Below, piece by piece: positions 1 through 11,872 of a DNA stretch of 30,976 nucleotides. The DNA is from Chara braunii (lineage: Eukaryota; Streptophyta; Charophyceae; Charales; Characeae). Both the position numbers and the translations under genes were made by a program. Position 1 is the stretch's first letter, and the number at the start of each line of letters is the position of its first letter. The DNA lies in NCBI GenBank assembly GCA_003427395.1, contig BFEA01000119.1, forward strand, positions 159,112 to 190,087, given 5' to 3'. The notes beneath the pieces are model-generated. The model did not search any database, had not been told where the DNA came from, and saw only the letters and a program-made list of their open reading frames with translations.

Positions 1-1410
1 CGTCACCTAGTGTATTGGTCATGCTTTGATCTTTTATTGATAAGTATCGTTTCAAGTCAACCTTTGTCGTATGCATGATTGTATTGTATATAGGATGATT
101 TAAGAAGATAAGTCAACTTACGTTGACCTAAGTCTTCTTTTGAAAGTGTTTTGTCTGATTAACTTTTGATTGCCTTTGAGAGAAGGGACTAGGATATCTC
201 AAAGTTTTTTTTCTTACGCCTAGGTTTTCACGTCCTAGTCGACCGACGTCGTTCCGATTCCTGGGAGATCAGCACCCCAGAGACGGACGACGATCGGGTC
301 CACTTTTGGTGTTCAACCATGCGTACCTATGCTACAGCGAACGAGCAAACGCCATCGGCTGACCTACCTCTGCAATTGCATTATAAAAACTTTCGCACGT
401 GGGTCGATAGCTCGGCGGGGATATGCCTCTAAGGGTGGTGACAACCCCTTAGGGAAGGTAAGTTGTGCCCCGCGAGAACCTATCCTGTCGTAGGGGACCG
501 CGGGATGTACAGCTGGCGCACTCGGTGGGAGCGGCGAAGGGTCGACGCGGGTTACCGTGTCGTCCCCGAGTTGTCTCTAAAAGGTTGAAAGCCTAAGTTT
601 TCTCCTGCGTGACGCGACCGGGAAGGTCCTCGCACGTGTGGGGGCTGATGCCCTCGACACCGTAACCCGCAAATCAAACTATAGCAGAGCAAGCAATACT
701 ACGCCACATGCTGCAATTACGCTATTCACTCCCCATATAACCACCATGCTACCACCGCAAACCCCATCTGTTGAAGGTAAGCCTACAGTGCTAGCTCGCT
801 ATGTGCAACTCTCTGCCACCTGCTCTCCATCGCAAACGCCTAAACGATCTTAACAACTCCCCGCATAACACTCGAGTGTTGAGCAACCACGAACAGTCTG
901 ACGCTCACTTATTTTCGGAATGTCATCGCTTCTTCTTATCTAACACCTTCCACCCATCGCTGCGCCTCGCTGTGCTGAACGAACGGCTTAGCTTACCAAG
1001 GGAACATGGCGACCAATGAGGAGACTTCGTCTTCGCAAGCGTTCCAATCACCGGTATGTTACTACACAAACATACCTCTAACCTCCGCCCATACCCATCA
1101 TCCCCCACCACCTCGTGCCTCTTCCCCCCCACAACTAATCTGGAGCATAATCCTTCTGACGAGCTTCTATGGGTGCTAAGCAACGAAAAGTGCGCTTCAG
1201 GGCGTGCACCCCCCCTATGGATGTCCTCAACAGCCATCGCTAACCTTAATTACTAACTAAAATGTTCCCAGATAACCTTAATGACAAACCCTCTTGCATC
1301 CTCACAGATGAGTTGATGGCTAAAACACCCACTATATTTAAACTGACGCTAACCTGTCGTGATATGACACATGTGATGTTCTTGTTTCCCGTATATACGG
1401 GGTGGCCGTG
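1..1410. other. No recognisable gene
   Basis: I see no coding homology here. Open frames are short (under about 105 codons), lie on both strands and lack any family motif. The stretch around 420-640 is GC-rich and non-repetitive. It could be the edge of an old transposon, but no terminal repeat was found to support that. Confidence 0.5.
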
Positions 1411-1431
1411 TTTACACACACCCACTACACC

Positions 1432-1484
<53 letters not shown>

Positions 1485-1648
1485 CACACACTGTGTCACA
1501 AACACACACACACACACACACTCTTACATTCACACACATTCACACACATTCACACATACACACACATTCACATTCACACACACAAACATATTCACACATA
1601 CACACACACACACACACGCACACACACACACACACACACACATACACA

Positions 1649-1729
<81 letters not shown>
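1411..1729. repeat. Interrupted (CA)n microsatellite
   Basis: CA dinucleotide repeats are broken by CATTCA and CATACA variants and end at a single N at 1730. Long open frames here encode only His-Thr or Cys-Val repeats and are artefacts of the dinucleotide. The N marks a filled gap, and what follows it is a library artefact. Confidence 0.95.
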
Positions 1730-1730
1730 N

Positions 1731-1824
1731 GGTTTAAGCGAGTCAGCCTGGGTGGGTGACGGGCAGGTTGATGTTAGGCTTGGAACCCCGAATTGGTGAG
1801 TGATAGGCAGGTAAGCGCTAGGTC
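1731..1824 (+). repeat. Exact 94-bp copy of 5843-5936, probably an assembly artefact
   Basis: These 94 bases repeat 5843-5936 with no difference that I can find. The copy starts immediately after the lone N at 1730 and ends exactly where the mate-pair junction adapter begins. This is what a mate-pair read across its circularisation junction looks like: right fragment end, adapter, left fragment end. The copy is therefore probably not present here in the genome. Confidence 0.93.
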
Positions 1825-1862
1825 CTGTCTCTTATACACATCTAGATGTGTATAAGAGACAG
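1825..1862. other. Nextera mate-pair junction adapter (synthetic, vector-like contamination)
   Basis: CTGTCTCTTATACACATCT is followed directly by its reverse complement. These are two 19-bp Tn5 mosaic ends joined head to head, as in the biotinylated junction adapter of Nextera mate-pair libraries. It is synthetic and should be masked. ORFs starting MCIRDS or MYKRQ across it are artefacts. Confidence 0.98.
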
Positions 1863-2028
1863 CATACACACATTCACACACACACACACACACACACACA
1901 TTCACACACACACACATTCACACAGACACACACATTCACACGCACACACACAAACACAAACACACTTACATTCACACATACGTTCACACATACATTCACA
2001 CATACATTCAAACATATATTCACACACT

Positions 2029-2102
<74 letters not shown>
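1863..2102. repeat. Interrupted (CA)n microsatellite
   Basis: This continues the CA repeat beyond the adapter, with CATTCA-type interruptions and a purer run at 2034-2102. It probably belongs with 1411-1729 as a single locus whose true length is unknown because of the filled gap. Confidence 0.93.
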
Positions 2103-2103
<1 letters not shown>

Positions 2104-2367
2104 TTTGAGAGTGTTTGTTTTAATAATCATCAAATATGTATTTGTTTTGTTTGTTTTGGTGTCATCTTATATCCACTAATGAATCAAATCAATGTGGAAA
2201 AGAAGTCGCCCATCTGACTTCTGTTCTATGTGATTGTCATTCACACTTGTTTGTAAGCAAGCCCACTGGTTAAGTACCGCTTTCTCTGATGGTGACTCTA
2301 ATCATTATTTGTATGCACAACGTGCATCCCCGGACTGTGAATTCGGGGCTTTTCTTTTGCCAACGTC

Positions 2368-2590
2368 ACACATACACAGACGGGACACACACACACACAC
2401 GGGACACACACACACACTTACATTCAAACATAAACACGCACTTTTTGTATGTATTTTTTTTTTTCTCCAGTTTTTTTTTTTTTTTTTTTTTAATACAAAA
2501 AACTTAGCGGTTTGGGGGGGGGGATGAGTTTGTAGGATTAGAGAAACCCTACAACCCCATTTTTTTAATTCCCCCCTCCCCCCCCCTTAT
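2368..2590. repeat. Low-complexity cluster: CA, poly-T, poly-G and poly-C tracts
   Basis: Short CA runs lie at about 2383-2417. A T tract covers 2471-2491, a G tract lies near 2513-2523, and C-rich runs lie near 2571-2587. No gene is supported. Homopolymers of this kind are also error-prone in short-read assemblies. Confidence 0.85.
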
Positions 2591-4076
2591 TTACTCGATA
2601 TGTAAAAATCCCCGAAGGCCCCCGACCACGACCCAACCGCGGCGGTTCATGACTGTGGTTGAGATCCCGACCGCGGGTCGGGATCGACCCCGTGGTTGTA
2701 ACCGCAAGGGACTCGTGGACAATATTTGAATTGAAAAGAGAAAAATGAGGAAAAAGGCCAAAAGGTGGTAACCGATTTTCTTTTGGGGCCGTATATCTGA
2801 GATTTTGACAAAGGGACAAAATGAAATGGCCGTTTTTTGTGATACCCACTCAAACAGCCAACTTCGAAATGAGTTGGCAGTAAAAAATGGAAAGAAAGAA
2901 AAAGAGGACGAAAACAAAATTAGTGTATTTGGCCAAAAACGATGACTAGATACACTAGAAATTGAAAGAAAAAGCCCTTGAGGTTCCAGTTTGAAGCAAA
3001 TAATATTTTGGGATAGCTCGAAATAAATTTGGTCATGGATTTTAGTCAGATCTATGGTTAGAAATGCACCGAGGTACAAGATGTATCTCGTCCCACTCAA
3101 TTTTAAGTGGGACTTAAGAAACATGGAGAAAACGCGCAAAAAGTCTTTAATTTTCAAATAAGGTTGCCCCTTGATCATCCAAATTCAAAGAACAACCTCT
3201 GCAGGTAAAAGTAAAGCACTGAGGGCCTCTAAAGGTGATCCGAGCTGATACCAGTCACTCAGAGTGCATGTACTTGGTCAAGAAAGGACCAGATGCTTCC
3301 AGAGAGGCACACTAGTGAAGGAGGCTTTGGGGGTACCTCAATTCACTTGGATCATATGAGAGGGGCCTACAGGCCGGGCGAAACACTGTGCCCAACCTAT
3401 TTAAGCCAAGGGACAGACCACCTGACTCACATTTGCATGAGGTAAATAGATGCTGGTCCAATGGACCAAGGAGGCCCTAGGCTTCATAGGAGCGAAGGGA
3501 GGGGCTCCGCTGTCAGTTTTGGATTTAAAGGAGACTCTAGGCTTTGAAAAAATGACGTTGGACAAGGCAGGTGATCTGCCATGACACCTTAGTTGTAGGA
3601 GAGAGGAATAAGTTATAAGGGGTTCCCTTAGCCCTCCAGAGGGAATTACTCGATAGCCTTAAAGTTAGGACTCTACTCAAAAAGGATTTTGAGGGAGGCT
3701 TAAGGAGTAAGGAAGTCATAACCAGAGCATCTAGTTGAGGCGGTAGGATGATGGAAAAATACTTAAGTAGAAAGTCAGAGCCAGAAGACAAGTGAGCAAA
3801 AGAAGAAAGAACTCCATCGAGATTGTCAGTACAAGACACTGAGTGGGAAAGGAGAAGGTACTCTCCTTCTTCAACACCTTCTTCTTCTTGTTTTTCGTTT
3901 TTTCCTTTCTTGTTTTTCTTCTTGTTATTTTTTTATTTTTTATTTTTTTATCCTCCTCCTCCTCCTTCTTCCTTTCCTTCCTTTTCTCCTTTCCCTTTTT
4001 TTCCTCCCACCTTTCTCCTTTCCTCTATTCTCATTTTCCTTATGACTAACACTCCGGACTTGTAAGAAATATAGGT
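2591..4076. other. No recognisable gene
   Basis: A 195-codon open frame on the minus strand (2591-3178) has no family motif and a composition set by A/T-rich DNA. It is not called as a gene. From about 3840 the plus strand becomes strongly T/C-rich and leads into the satellite. Confidence 0.5.
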
Positions 4077-5745
4077 AGCAATGTTTCAACTAGATCTTCC
4101 TTATTTTGTCAATTTTTTTATTTGTTTGTAAATCCCTACTTGAGAGTTGTGAGCTTCTTTCTTTCATGTATTATCGATTTTCTCACGTATTTCTGAATCG
4201 CTACTTTGTCATTTTGCTGCTTCATACCTTGGGATTATTTTTCTCTCCTTTTCTCTCTGTATTTTATTACTTTTCTCACTTGGTTGTACATTGCTACTTG
4301 AATTATTACTTTCACTAGTATTGTGAGTTTTTTCCCCTCATGCATTGTCAATTTCCTCACTTCCATGTGAATCGTTGTTTTGAGTTATTCACGCCTTAGG
4401 AGTGTTTTTCTCTCCCTCTGTCTCCTTGTTTTGTCATTTTTTTCACTTGGTTGTAAACCGCTACTTGAGTTTTGTTTCCACTGGCGTTGTGAGTTTTTTC
4501 TTTTCTTCATGCATTGTCAATTTTCTCACTTGTTTGTGAATTTTTATTTTGACCTTTGTTTTTTCATGCGTTTAGCGCGCTTTTCTCTCCTTCTCTTGCC
4601 ATGTTTTGTCAATTTTTTCATTTGGTTGCAAATCGCTACTTGAGTGTTTGCTTCCACTAGTTTTGCAAGTTTTTTATTTCATGCATTGTCGTTTTGTTGA
4701 CTTTCTTGTGAATCGTCACTTTAATTATGAGTTTTTCATGCTTTGGGAGTGTTTTTTTCCCTCTTTCTCTCCATGTTTTATCACATCTTCACTTGGTTGT
4801 AAATCGTTACTTAAGTTCTTGCTTCCACTAGTGTGCTGCCTCTAGTGTGCTTCCACTTGTCTTGTGAGCTTCTTTCCTTTATGCATTATCAATTTCCTTA
4901 CTTCCTTGTGAATCGCTACTTTGAGTTTCGCTTCTTCATGCCTTAGGAGTGTCTTCCTCTCCCTCTCTTTCCATGTCTTGTCAATTTTTGCACTTAGTTG
5001 TAAACCGCTACTTGATTTTTTGTTTCCACTAGTGTAGTAAACTTCTTTCTTTCATGCACTATCAATTTCCTCACTTCCTTGTAAATTGTTACTTTGATTT
5101 TTTCTTTTTCATGCTTTTTGAGTGTTTTTTTTCTCCCTCTCTCTGCATGTTTTGTCAATTTCTTCACTTGGTTGCAAATCGCTGCTTGAGTTATTGCTTC
5201 CACTAGTCTTGTGAGTTTCTTTACTTCATGCATTATCAATTTCCTCACTTCCTTGTGAATGGTTACTTTGATCTCTGCTTCTTTATGCATTGGGAGTGTT
5301 CTTCTCTCCCTTTCTTTTCGTGTTTTGTCAATTTCTTCGCTTGGTTACACATCATTACTTGAGTTCTTTCTCCCACTCGTGTTATGAGTTTCTTTCCTTC
5401 ATGCATTATTAATTTCCTCACTTCCTTGTGGATCGTCACTTTCATCGTTGCCTCTTTATGCTTTGGGTGTGCTTTTCTCTCCCTTTCTCTTCATGGTTTG
5501 CTAATTTTTTCACTTGGTTGTAAATCGCTACTTGAGTTTTTGCTTCCTCTAGTGTTGTGAGTTTCTTTCCTCCATGCATTGTCCATTTCATCACTTCCTT
5601 GTGAATTGCTACTTCGATTTTTGCTTCTTCATGCCTTATGAGTATGTGTTTCCTTTTTTTTTTTTTTTTTTTTTTTTTTTGTTCATTCCTCCACTTGGGA
5701 GTAAATCACTGCTTTGATTCTTGCTTCCATTAGCATTGTGAGTCA
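4077..5745 (+). repeat. 172-bp tandem satellite, about 9.5 units
   Basis: The anchor CATGCATTRTCAATTTCCTC and its variants begin at 4165, 4339, 4508, 4680, 4880, 5053, 5227, 5400 and 5573. Spacings are 174, 169, 172, 200, 173, 174, 173 and 173. The 200-bp unit contains a local duplication of a CTTCCACTAGTGT segment. The plus strand is T/C-rich throughout, and the last unit carries a 27-nt T run. ORFs on either strand are by-products. The unit length matches nucleosome-spaced satellites, but centromeric function is not shown. Confidence 0.93.
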
Positions 5746-5979
5746 GAGATGATCAGACCCACACCCACCTGTACCCACCCGACCCACGAGGTATGAGGTT
5801 AGGTGAGAGTTTTAATAACCTGGCATGGGTGGGATGATGGTGGGTTTAAGCGAGTCAGCCTGGGTGGGTGACGGGCAGGTTGATGTTAGGCTTGGAACCC
5901 CGAATTGGTGAGTGATAGGCAGGTAAGCGCTAGGTCCGGGGCACCTGGCCTATAGACCCAGGACAATGCATAAGCCATA
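5746..5979. other. Non-coding; genuine location of the 94-bp segment
   Basis: The segment begins with CCCAC/GGGTG-rich sequence. Positions 5843-5936 are the probable source of the misplaced copy at 1731-1824, because here the flanks read smoothly on both sides with no adapter. Confidence 0.7.
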
Positions 5980-6006
5980 CCCCCCCCCCCCCCCCCCCCC
6001 CCCCCC
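5980..6006 (+). repeat. Poly-C tract (27 nt)
   Basis: This is an uninterrupted run of C, likely unstable and hard to size with short reads. The opposite strand would encode poly-Gly, which is why a Gly-rich open frame appears there. Confidence 0.95.
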
Positions 6007-6968
6007 ATACATACTTTCCAATTGCGGTCCAACTGTAGACTTCAAAAGTTGGAGGCTTAGGAAATAAACAGTCTCCACCTTGTCTGATGGGTGACGCAGA
6101 AACTGCGTATACAAGCCGTGATGGCGCAATTATGAGAGAAAGATAATCATGCATGAGACGAACTTATAACGAAAACAAGATATTGAGAGGGAGAGGATTA
6201 GACATGAGAATGATGACTTGAAATGAAAGCAGGATAGTGACACAGACAAAAGGAAGACATAGAGAGTCATGGACACAAGTACACTAAAAAATTCAGGCAG
6301 TTAAAATATAACATGAGAACAGTGCCGTGCTGGCGGTGTCCCTACGATCGTTTCGACCGCCCGCCAGTGACGGTATCGTCAGGGGACAAAAAAAATGCGT
6401 ACCATGGCATAGGAAGTTCCCTGTTAAATACTCTTCCTAACCTGCGTTACGAAACACCTTCTCGCCACATAGTCCAAATCCGAAAACTCACATAGCTCAC
6501 CCGCACCCATCGTCGACATCGAGACTCGAAGAAGCGGGAAATAGAACCAAGGAGAAAAATAATAATAAGAAAAAAGGAAGAAAAGACATATCCATACATG
6601 CCCGAACAACCGTCTTTGTCAGACATACAATTGGAAACAGTTGGAAAGAGCATCAAGCCCGACAACGAGCTCATAGTGGGAAGAGCAGACCAGAATACTT
6701 CCCGTTCAAATTGAAATGCGGAACGTCTTGAGAAAGAGTAGCGCCGATGACCGAAGATGACCCAAAGTCGAACTTAGATAATCGTACGTCGAGGAAGAAA
6801 ATTGAAAAAGCTCAGAAAAACGGGAAGAGCAAAGGGAGGGAGAGCGATCACATAGTAGAAAGAAATTTTCGCCGCACGATCACAGATCATAGTATTCCCT
6901 CTCACTTTTGACGCGCCGACATTATAGAGCTGCAGACCACACAAAGCCGAGGTTCAAGCAACTGCGCG

Positions 6969-6969
<1 letters not shown>
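6007..6969. other. No recognisable gene
   Basis: Open frames are 75 codons or shorter with no motif. I see no tandem repeat and no hairpin of note. Confidence 0.5.
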
Positions 6970-7040
<71 letters not shown>

Positions 7041-7048
7041 AAGAGAGG

Positions 7049-7081
<33 letters not shown>
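6970..7081 (+). repeat. (GA)n microsatellite
   Basis: GA repeats run with a few AAAGAG and GGGG interruptions. They give Arg-Glu repeats in one strand and Ser-Leu repeats in the other, so neither frame is a protein. A purine-rich stretch continues to about 7190. Confidence 0.95.
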
Positions 7082-7085
<4 letters not shown>

Positions 7086-7495
7086 AAAGGCGGGAGAATG
7101 AGAAGGAGAGGGAAGGAGGACCGAGGGCGGGAGAGATGGACGAAAAGACCGCAGATACAAAGGTGTCGTAAGGAGCGAGAAAAAGGCGCTCCGACGCTCC
7201 AACGAGATGTCAGAATACTCCGGCCGGAAAGAGGTTGAGAAAGTCCGCATTCCTAGTCTAAATACTAGTTCAGCGATCATTCTGCTAGCAGACTAGTACC
7301 GGAGACACCGATGTATGCTCCCGGTAATGCTTGAGCTTGGGTCACTCGTTGCGATAAAATGGGTAACTGAAAACCCAAAACGAAAAAGGCTTCTGATCGC
7401 CTCTAGTCAAGGAGTGAAAAAATAGAGGCCGACGGGTCCCAAATCTTGTTGTGATTGCCTGAGAATTTCGAAAGGGCATTCGGGAAGAAATGCTT

Positions 7496-7630
7496 AGGAA
7501 ACCCCTTTAAAAACAAACTTGTGGTCCTCGAAAAAGATCTTAGGAAACCCCTTTAAAAACAAAGTTGTGGCCCACGGGTCTCCACCTTGGGGCACCTTAG
7601 AAAACAAAGTTGTGGTCCTCGAAAAAGAAA
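7496..7630 (+). repeat. Short minisatellite, about 46-bp unit, three copies
   Basis: AGGAAACCCCTTTAAAAAC recurs at 7496 and 7542, and the AAACAAAGTTGTGG core returns near 7557 and 7601. The CTCGAAAAAG tail appears in the first and third units. The unit is not a multiple of three and no protein is implied. Confidence 0.75.
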
Positions 7631-8538
7631 AGTGCAAATATGTCATGGGATGGCACCATATACCTACCGTTAGGATGATCCCAGGAGGACCGGTCTTGGA
7701 GTACATAAGATCTTGTGAGCTGATCTTCTTTCCTCCTTATTGATTATGTTTTATTTTATTTTATTTTTTCCTTCCTTCTTGCTTACCTTTTCTTTCGCCT
7801 GAATGAATTTAGTGCTCCATTCCAGTCGCGTTCATTGCAGTCTTGATGATCATAGTTGGATCAGGCCGCGTACTATGAAGTCGCTCAGTTCGACAGTTGG
7901 GACTACGGGACTCTCATTTATTTTTATTTTTATTTTGAATTCATCCTTCTCCCTTTTTTCTATAATATATATATATGTGCATGAAATATGAGCGAGAGCG
8001 ATAAATAAAAATCCAAATTGCAAAATCATGTTGAAGTTCAGATAGTTATGTACAAAGCAGAGAGCACAATGCATCATGATACCATCCAAATAAAAGCAAC
8101 ACATGGCACTCAAATGTCAATGTCGACGCTCTCTGACCACACCAACATAGTATCCAATATGGCTCCTACTGAGTGGTGCCCAGCGCCCAACCTACATTAC
8201 TCGACCTATCTATCCTTTATGCAACGAGAACACATCGAAGTTGAAAATCGATATACGTGGCATCAACACCAATGCAGACTGTCAGCATACACCAGGTACA
8301 CGTCTCTCTGATCGTCTTATCATCCCTGATTCCCCACGTCGTGTGCCTCCTTCCCGAAGACCACCATCGCCATCACTAGCGCACGCGCAATGCAGCCTGG
8401 ATTTGGCCGCCCTGCATGTCAGCTGCCACTGCAACTCCCTGTGACCTCCAAGAGCCCGTGTGCACCCCAACTTGCCGACGCTAAAACCAACGCTATCAGG
8501 ATAAAGCAACAGTGTGGTCGCATTGCCTGAGTTGGAAT

Positions 8539-8565
8539 GCTCACTTTCGTATATGGAAAGTGAGC
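8539..8565. repeat. Perfect 10-bp inverted repeat
   Basis: GCTCACTTTC and GAAAGTGAGC flank a 7-nt spacer. A second dyad follows at 8622-8629 with 8650-8657 (CCAGTATC/GATACTGG), and both halves adjoin GGGCCC. Either could be the core of a short palindromic element. No target duplication was found. Confidence 0.55.
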
Positions 8566-9140
8566 TCTGCTTGCTATTCCTTGGGCCTGGGGGGCGAGTT
8601 TCCAATGACTTCCAATCGGGCCCAGTATCTGCGCCCAAGCCTAGTTTCCGATACTGGCATGGGCCCGGTGCAGTTAGGCACGTCCAGGTGGCCCATGAGG
8701 CTCCAAGTGTTCGCCGCAATCCCATTGGCTCGCAGCATGTGCATAACGAAGGAGCTGCTTTCTCATTGGTCTGCGACTGTTGCATGACTTGTCGGCCTCT
8801 GAATGCGTGTGCCCAACGCCTCAACGGAATGAGCCCAGACTGAACTGTACGAAGCAGCAGCTGCTTCTGGAAGGAGCTAGGGAAGGTTCACGTTGCTCTA
8901 TAACCAATTGGCGTGCTGCAACTGTCTGGCACCCCACATTAAAAAAATGGCAATAATAGAAAGATGGTTAACATGTAAATATTCGGTATTTCTATAGAGA
9001 AGATTCGGTGCACAAGTATTGAAAAGAGTACGATCGTCCGTTATCATTTTTTTTTTTTTTCCTTTGTTCCGTCGAGTCAGATTTCTTTTTTTTCCTTTTT
9101 TTCGTTGAGTTCTTTGGACACTTCATTCTCTCGCCAAGAA

Positions 9141-9192
9141 GAACATCACGAAAGCACCTAAAGAAGACTTCTTTGACAAAGAAGTGATGTTC
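9141..9192. repeat. Inverted repeat, 9-bp arms
   Basis: GAACATCAC at 9141-9149 is answered by GTGATGTTC at 9184-9192, with AAGAAGACTTCTT dyad-like sequence between them. The region is otherwise featureless. Confidence 0.45.
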
Positions 9193-11429
9193 GTCGAAGC
9201 ATATAAGAAGACTAAACATTCAACGAACGCCACGGATAAAGAAAGTCATCCGCTACAAGAATCGCCAACGAATCTATAAAGCAACAATAACACTTCAGAA
9301 AAAATAAACACACTTCTTTGACGAAAGACATACTTAAAAAAATCTTCGGGGATAAAAATATGTGATTCTTTAAGGAATTTTTTCAAATTTCATTGTGAGC
9401 TTCAGTGTACCATTCGACGAAGATTTTGAGGCTCGTTAACCACGAGTGATCATAGTTCCAAAGGTGGGGAAAGAGGGGGGACAGTGCCATGATTGGGCAA
9501 AGGGATCTAGGGACCAAGAAGTGAGTCGTGAGAATGAACATAGGATAATGATGCAAACCGGAAGAACACTAAAAGGAGAATGCTGAGGAAAGAGAAAGGG
9601 GGTCTTTGGGGTGGGAAAGACCGTCGAGTGAAAAGGGGTGAAAGGGAGCTCGCCGGGGACGGCGAGAATTGGGGTGTGGGCTGGTTGTCGGGCGGCTGCC
9701 TACCAACCGGGGTGTTTCCTTCGAACAAACAAGAGTTTTTTTTTTGGTGTTTTGTTTATTTTTGCATGATTTGGCGAATGGTTGTGTATGACTGGATGAA
9801 TCTTGCAGGGGGTCTTGATGTTCTTGGCCTCCTTACAAACCCAAAACGAGGGAGGGGGGCCGACTGACCACGGTCGCAAGCGGGCCCACGCGGATTCCAA
9901 AAATTGAAGTTTTTTTACGCCAGGATCAGAGAAACGGGAAATGAAGACCGACTTTGGGATGGACTACGAAAAATTTGGAGGGAAGGGACCCGAGAAGGTC
10001 TCGGATGGACTGCGATGGGCGGCCTGTAATACTACCGGGCAACTCTAACGATGCAGCCGCTTAATGCTAAACGACGGAAAATGACGGGTCCCGTATCAAC
10101 TGCGATGGAGGTTCCCCGGATGAGCCAGGGGGCCATGGTTGAGCCCGACAGTGACGCGCGAGCTTGGCTTAGTTGCAGCACGATGTGCGGATCGGACAGT
10201 CGGACGCCAGCAGGCAAGGGATCCAAGTTTGGATCCGAAGGTCGGCATAAAAGGTGAAATCAGCTTCGCATGTGGTTGATGGCTATTATTTTTTTTGTAC
10301 TCTTCAAGTGCCATCATGAGAAAGGTCGATCGGGCTCGATGGGAAGGAAGGAATTCGTTTTGATGGTTGAGCTCGTACGAAGGGCCCCGAAAATGGCAAC
10401 GATCCCTCTCCTCTTTGTTGTAAGAATGTCGGGGGGCCAATCGAACTAACCACCCGGGCAGCGAAGGTGGACAGGAATCAAGGATGGCGCTGCGCATCTC
10501 CAGGGCCACCCGTATGCTGGAACTAGCCCACTCATAGCATCCAGCGCTAGCTAGCCCTGCGGGATTCGGCGGGGAAGGACAGGCAGCTAGGATCAACAAG
10601 GGATCGTGCAAGAAAGGGGCAAAAAACGAGCGCGCCCGCTGTTTCTTGGTAACTGAACGGGGAAGAAGCGCGCGCGGTATAATTTCTTGTCAACTGGTTC
10701 GAGAGTTAGTTACACGGTGCGCAGCGGGGGCTTGAGAAGTCGAAAAAGAAGAGAAAGCATTTACGAAGAAAGGAGGCCTGATGCTTCGGAAAACGTGCGA
10801 TTCCACTTCTTGAACTGGGTGTACCTGAGCAGAAAGAGACTAAAAAGTCGGAGTGCCGATTGAACCATCGAAATCGAAGCTGAACCGACGTGCGCAGGGT
10901 TCTGGACGATGAGCCAAGCACGGGCAAGAGCCAGAGGAGCTCTCTTGCGCTGAAGGTGACGGGTGGCCGTGAAGAGATCCGGCAATGAATGGGGGAAATA
11001 CATTTGGATTCTTCTCCTTTTTGGCGGGCTAACTACAACGCCTAGAGAAAGCAGACAAAAGAGGGCTTGGGTTTCGGAAGGAACGAGGACTTCGATCCAA
11101 GAGGATGCGAACGGAGAGATGCTATTGGAGGAGGGGAAGTGAGGATGGATGCGGGGCGAGAGAGAAGGTGGAAAGGAAAATAGGGGCGGGAAAAAGGAAA
11201 ATTCAAAAACGATAACGAGCTCTTCAAAAATTTCGACTATTGGACGGTTTTAGGAGAAGAGCTCGGGTTGGGATAGGAGGAAAGAGCTGCCAGAGGGAAA
11301 GGCGAGGCTATAAAAGAAGAAGGAGTGGGGAGGAATGACGGACGGGCGCATGAGATCAATCTAGCGCTCGATCACGTACGGAGTAGGCGCGCACGTACAC
11401 AGGCGTCCGAGTCGGGCGGCGGCCCTCGG

Positions 11430-11872
11430 CGGTATGCGTCGCAAGACTGGATCAAGTGAGAGGGAGAGAGATAGCGCAATAGGGAGGGATAGAGAGGGAG
11501 GGGAGACGGGTGACAGGAGGAACGCGCGGGCGTCTTCTCCGAAGACATCGCTCGGTTCCGTCGCGTGCTCCGGGCGATCGGTGAGAGCGGGCCAGCCTCG
11601 TTCAGCAGCAAGAGCTCGATTGTACGGGGGAGGGAGCGAACAAGTGAAGGGAGGTGCTGAGAGCGCTCAAGTTCGCCCTCGCTCGCGCAGCCAGCGGCGG
11701 AGAGAGGATGAGAGAGGGAGAGAGTGAGACTGAGAAGGAGGGGGGGACACAGCGGGGAGGAAGAAGGACTCCGCCACGCTCGTGAGCAGCCTCGTGGCCA
11801 GCACCTTCGACAGCGCACGGAAAGCTGAGTGGAGAGGGAGTACGGTCGGGTGCGCACAGAGTAGCGGGTGTG
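11430..11872. other. Purine-rich, GC-rich sequence without a gene
   Basis: Runs of GAGAGGGAG and AGGGAGGGATAGAGAGG type dominate the plus strand. This composition creates long Ser/Leu/Arg-rich open frames on the minus strand. I see no motif supporting a protein. Confidence 0.5.

Larger units (their letters stand above)
7631..11429. other. No recognisable gene over about 3.8 kb
   Basis: The longest open frames are on the minus strand (180 codons at 8282-8824, 171 codons at 10096-10611). They lack family motifs and overlap competing frames. There are local inverted repeats at 8539-8565 and 9141-9192, and T tracts near 7745-7770 and 9049-9060. From about 9,900 onward the sequence becomes GC-richer. 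I cannot assign a function to any part. Confidence 0.5.

Noticed and set aside
400-470. tRNA or SINE with a box A-like TAGCTCGGCGGGG
   Set aside because: No box B (GGTTCGA-type) lies at a suitable distance and no cloverleaf could be drawn.
1825-1862. Natural Tn5/IS50 insertion
   Set aside because: There is no transposon between the two mosaic ends. They are fused head to head, as in a commercial mate-pair junction adapter, and the sequence occurs twice with displaced flanks.
1246-2217. Long His-Thr or Cys-Val open frames on both strands
   Set aside because: They are translations of CA/TG dinucleotide repeats. Some also read through an N and the synthetic adapter.
2591-3178. 195-codon minus-strand open frame
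   Set aside because: It has no motif. Overlapping frames on the same strand are equally open, and composition follows A/T-rich and C-rich tracts.
8282-8824. 180-codon minus-strand open frame
   Set aside because: It has no recognisable domain and competes with two plus-strand frames. It contains inverted repeats that look non-coding.
10096-10611. 171-codon minus-strand open frame
   Set aside because: It has no motif, and its Pro/Ser/Arg composition is expected from GC-rich DNA.
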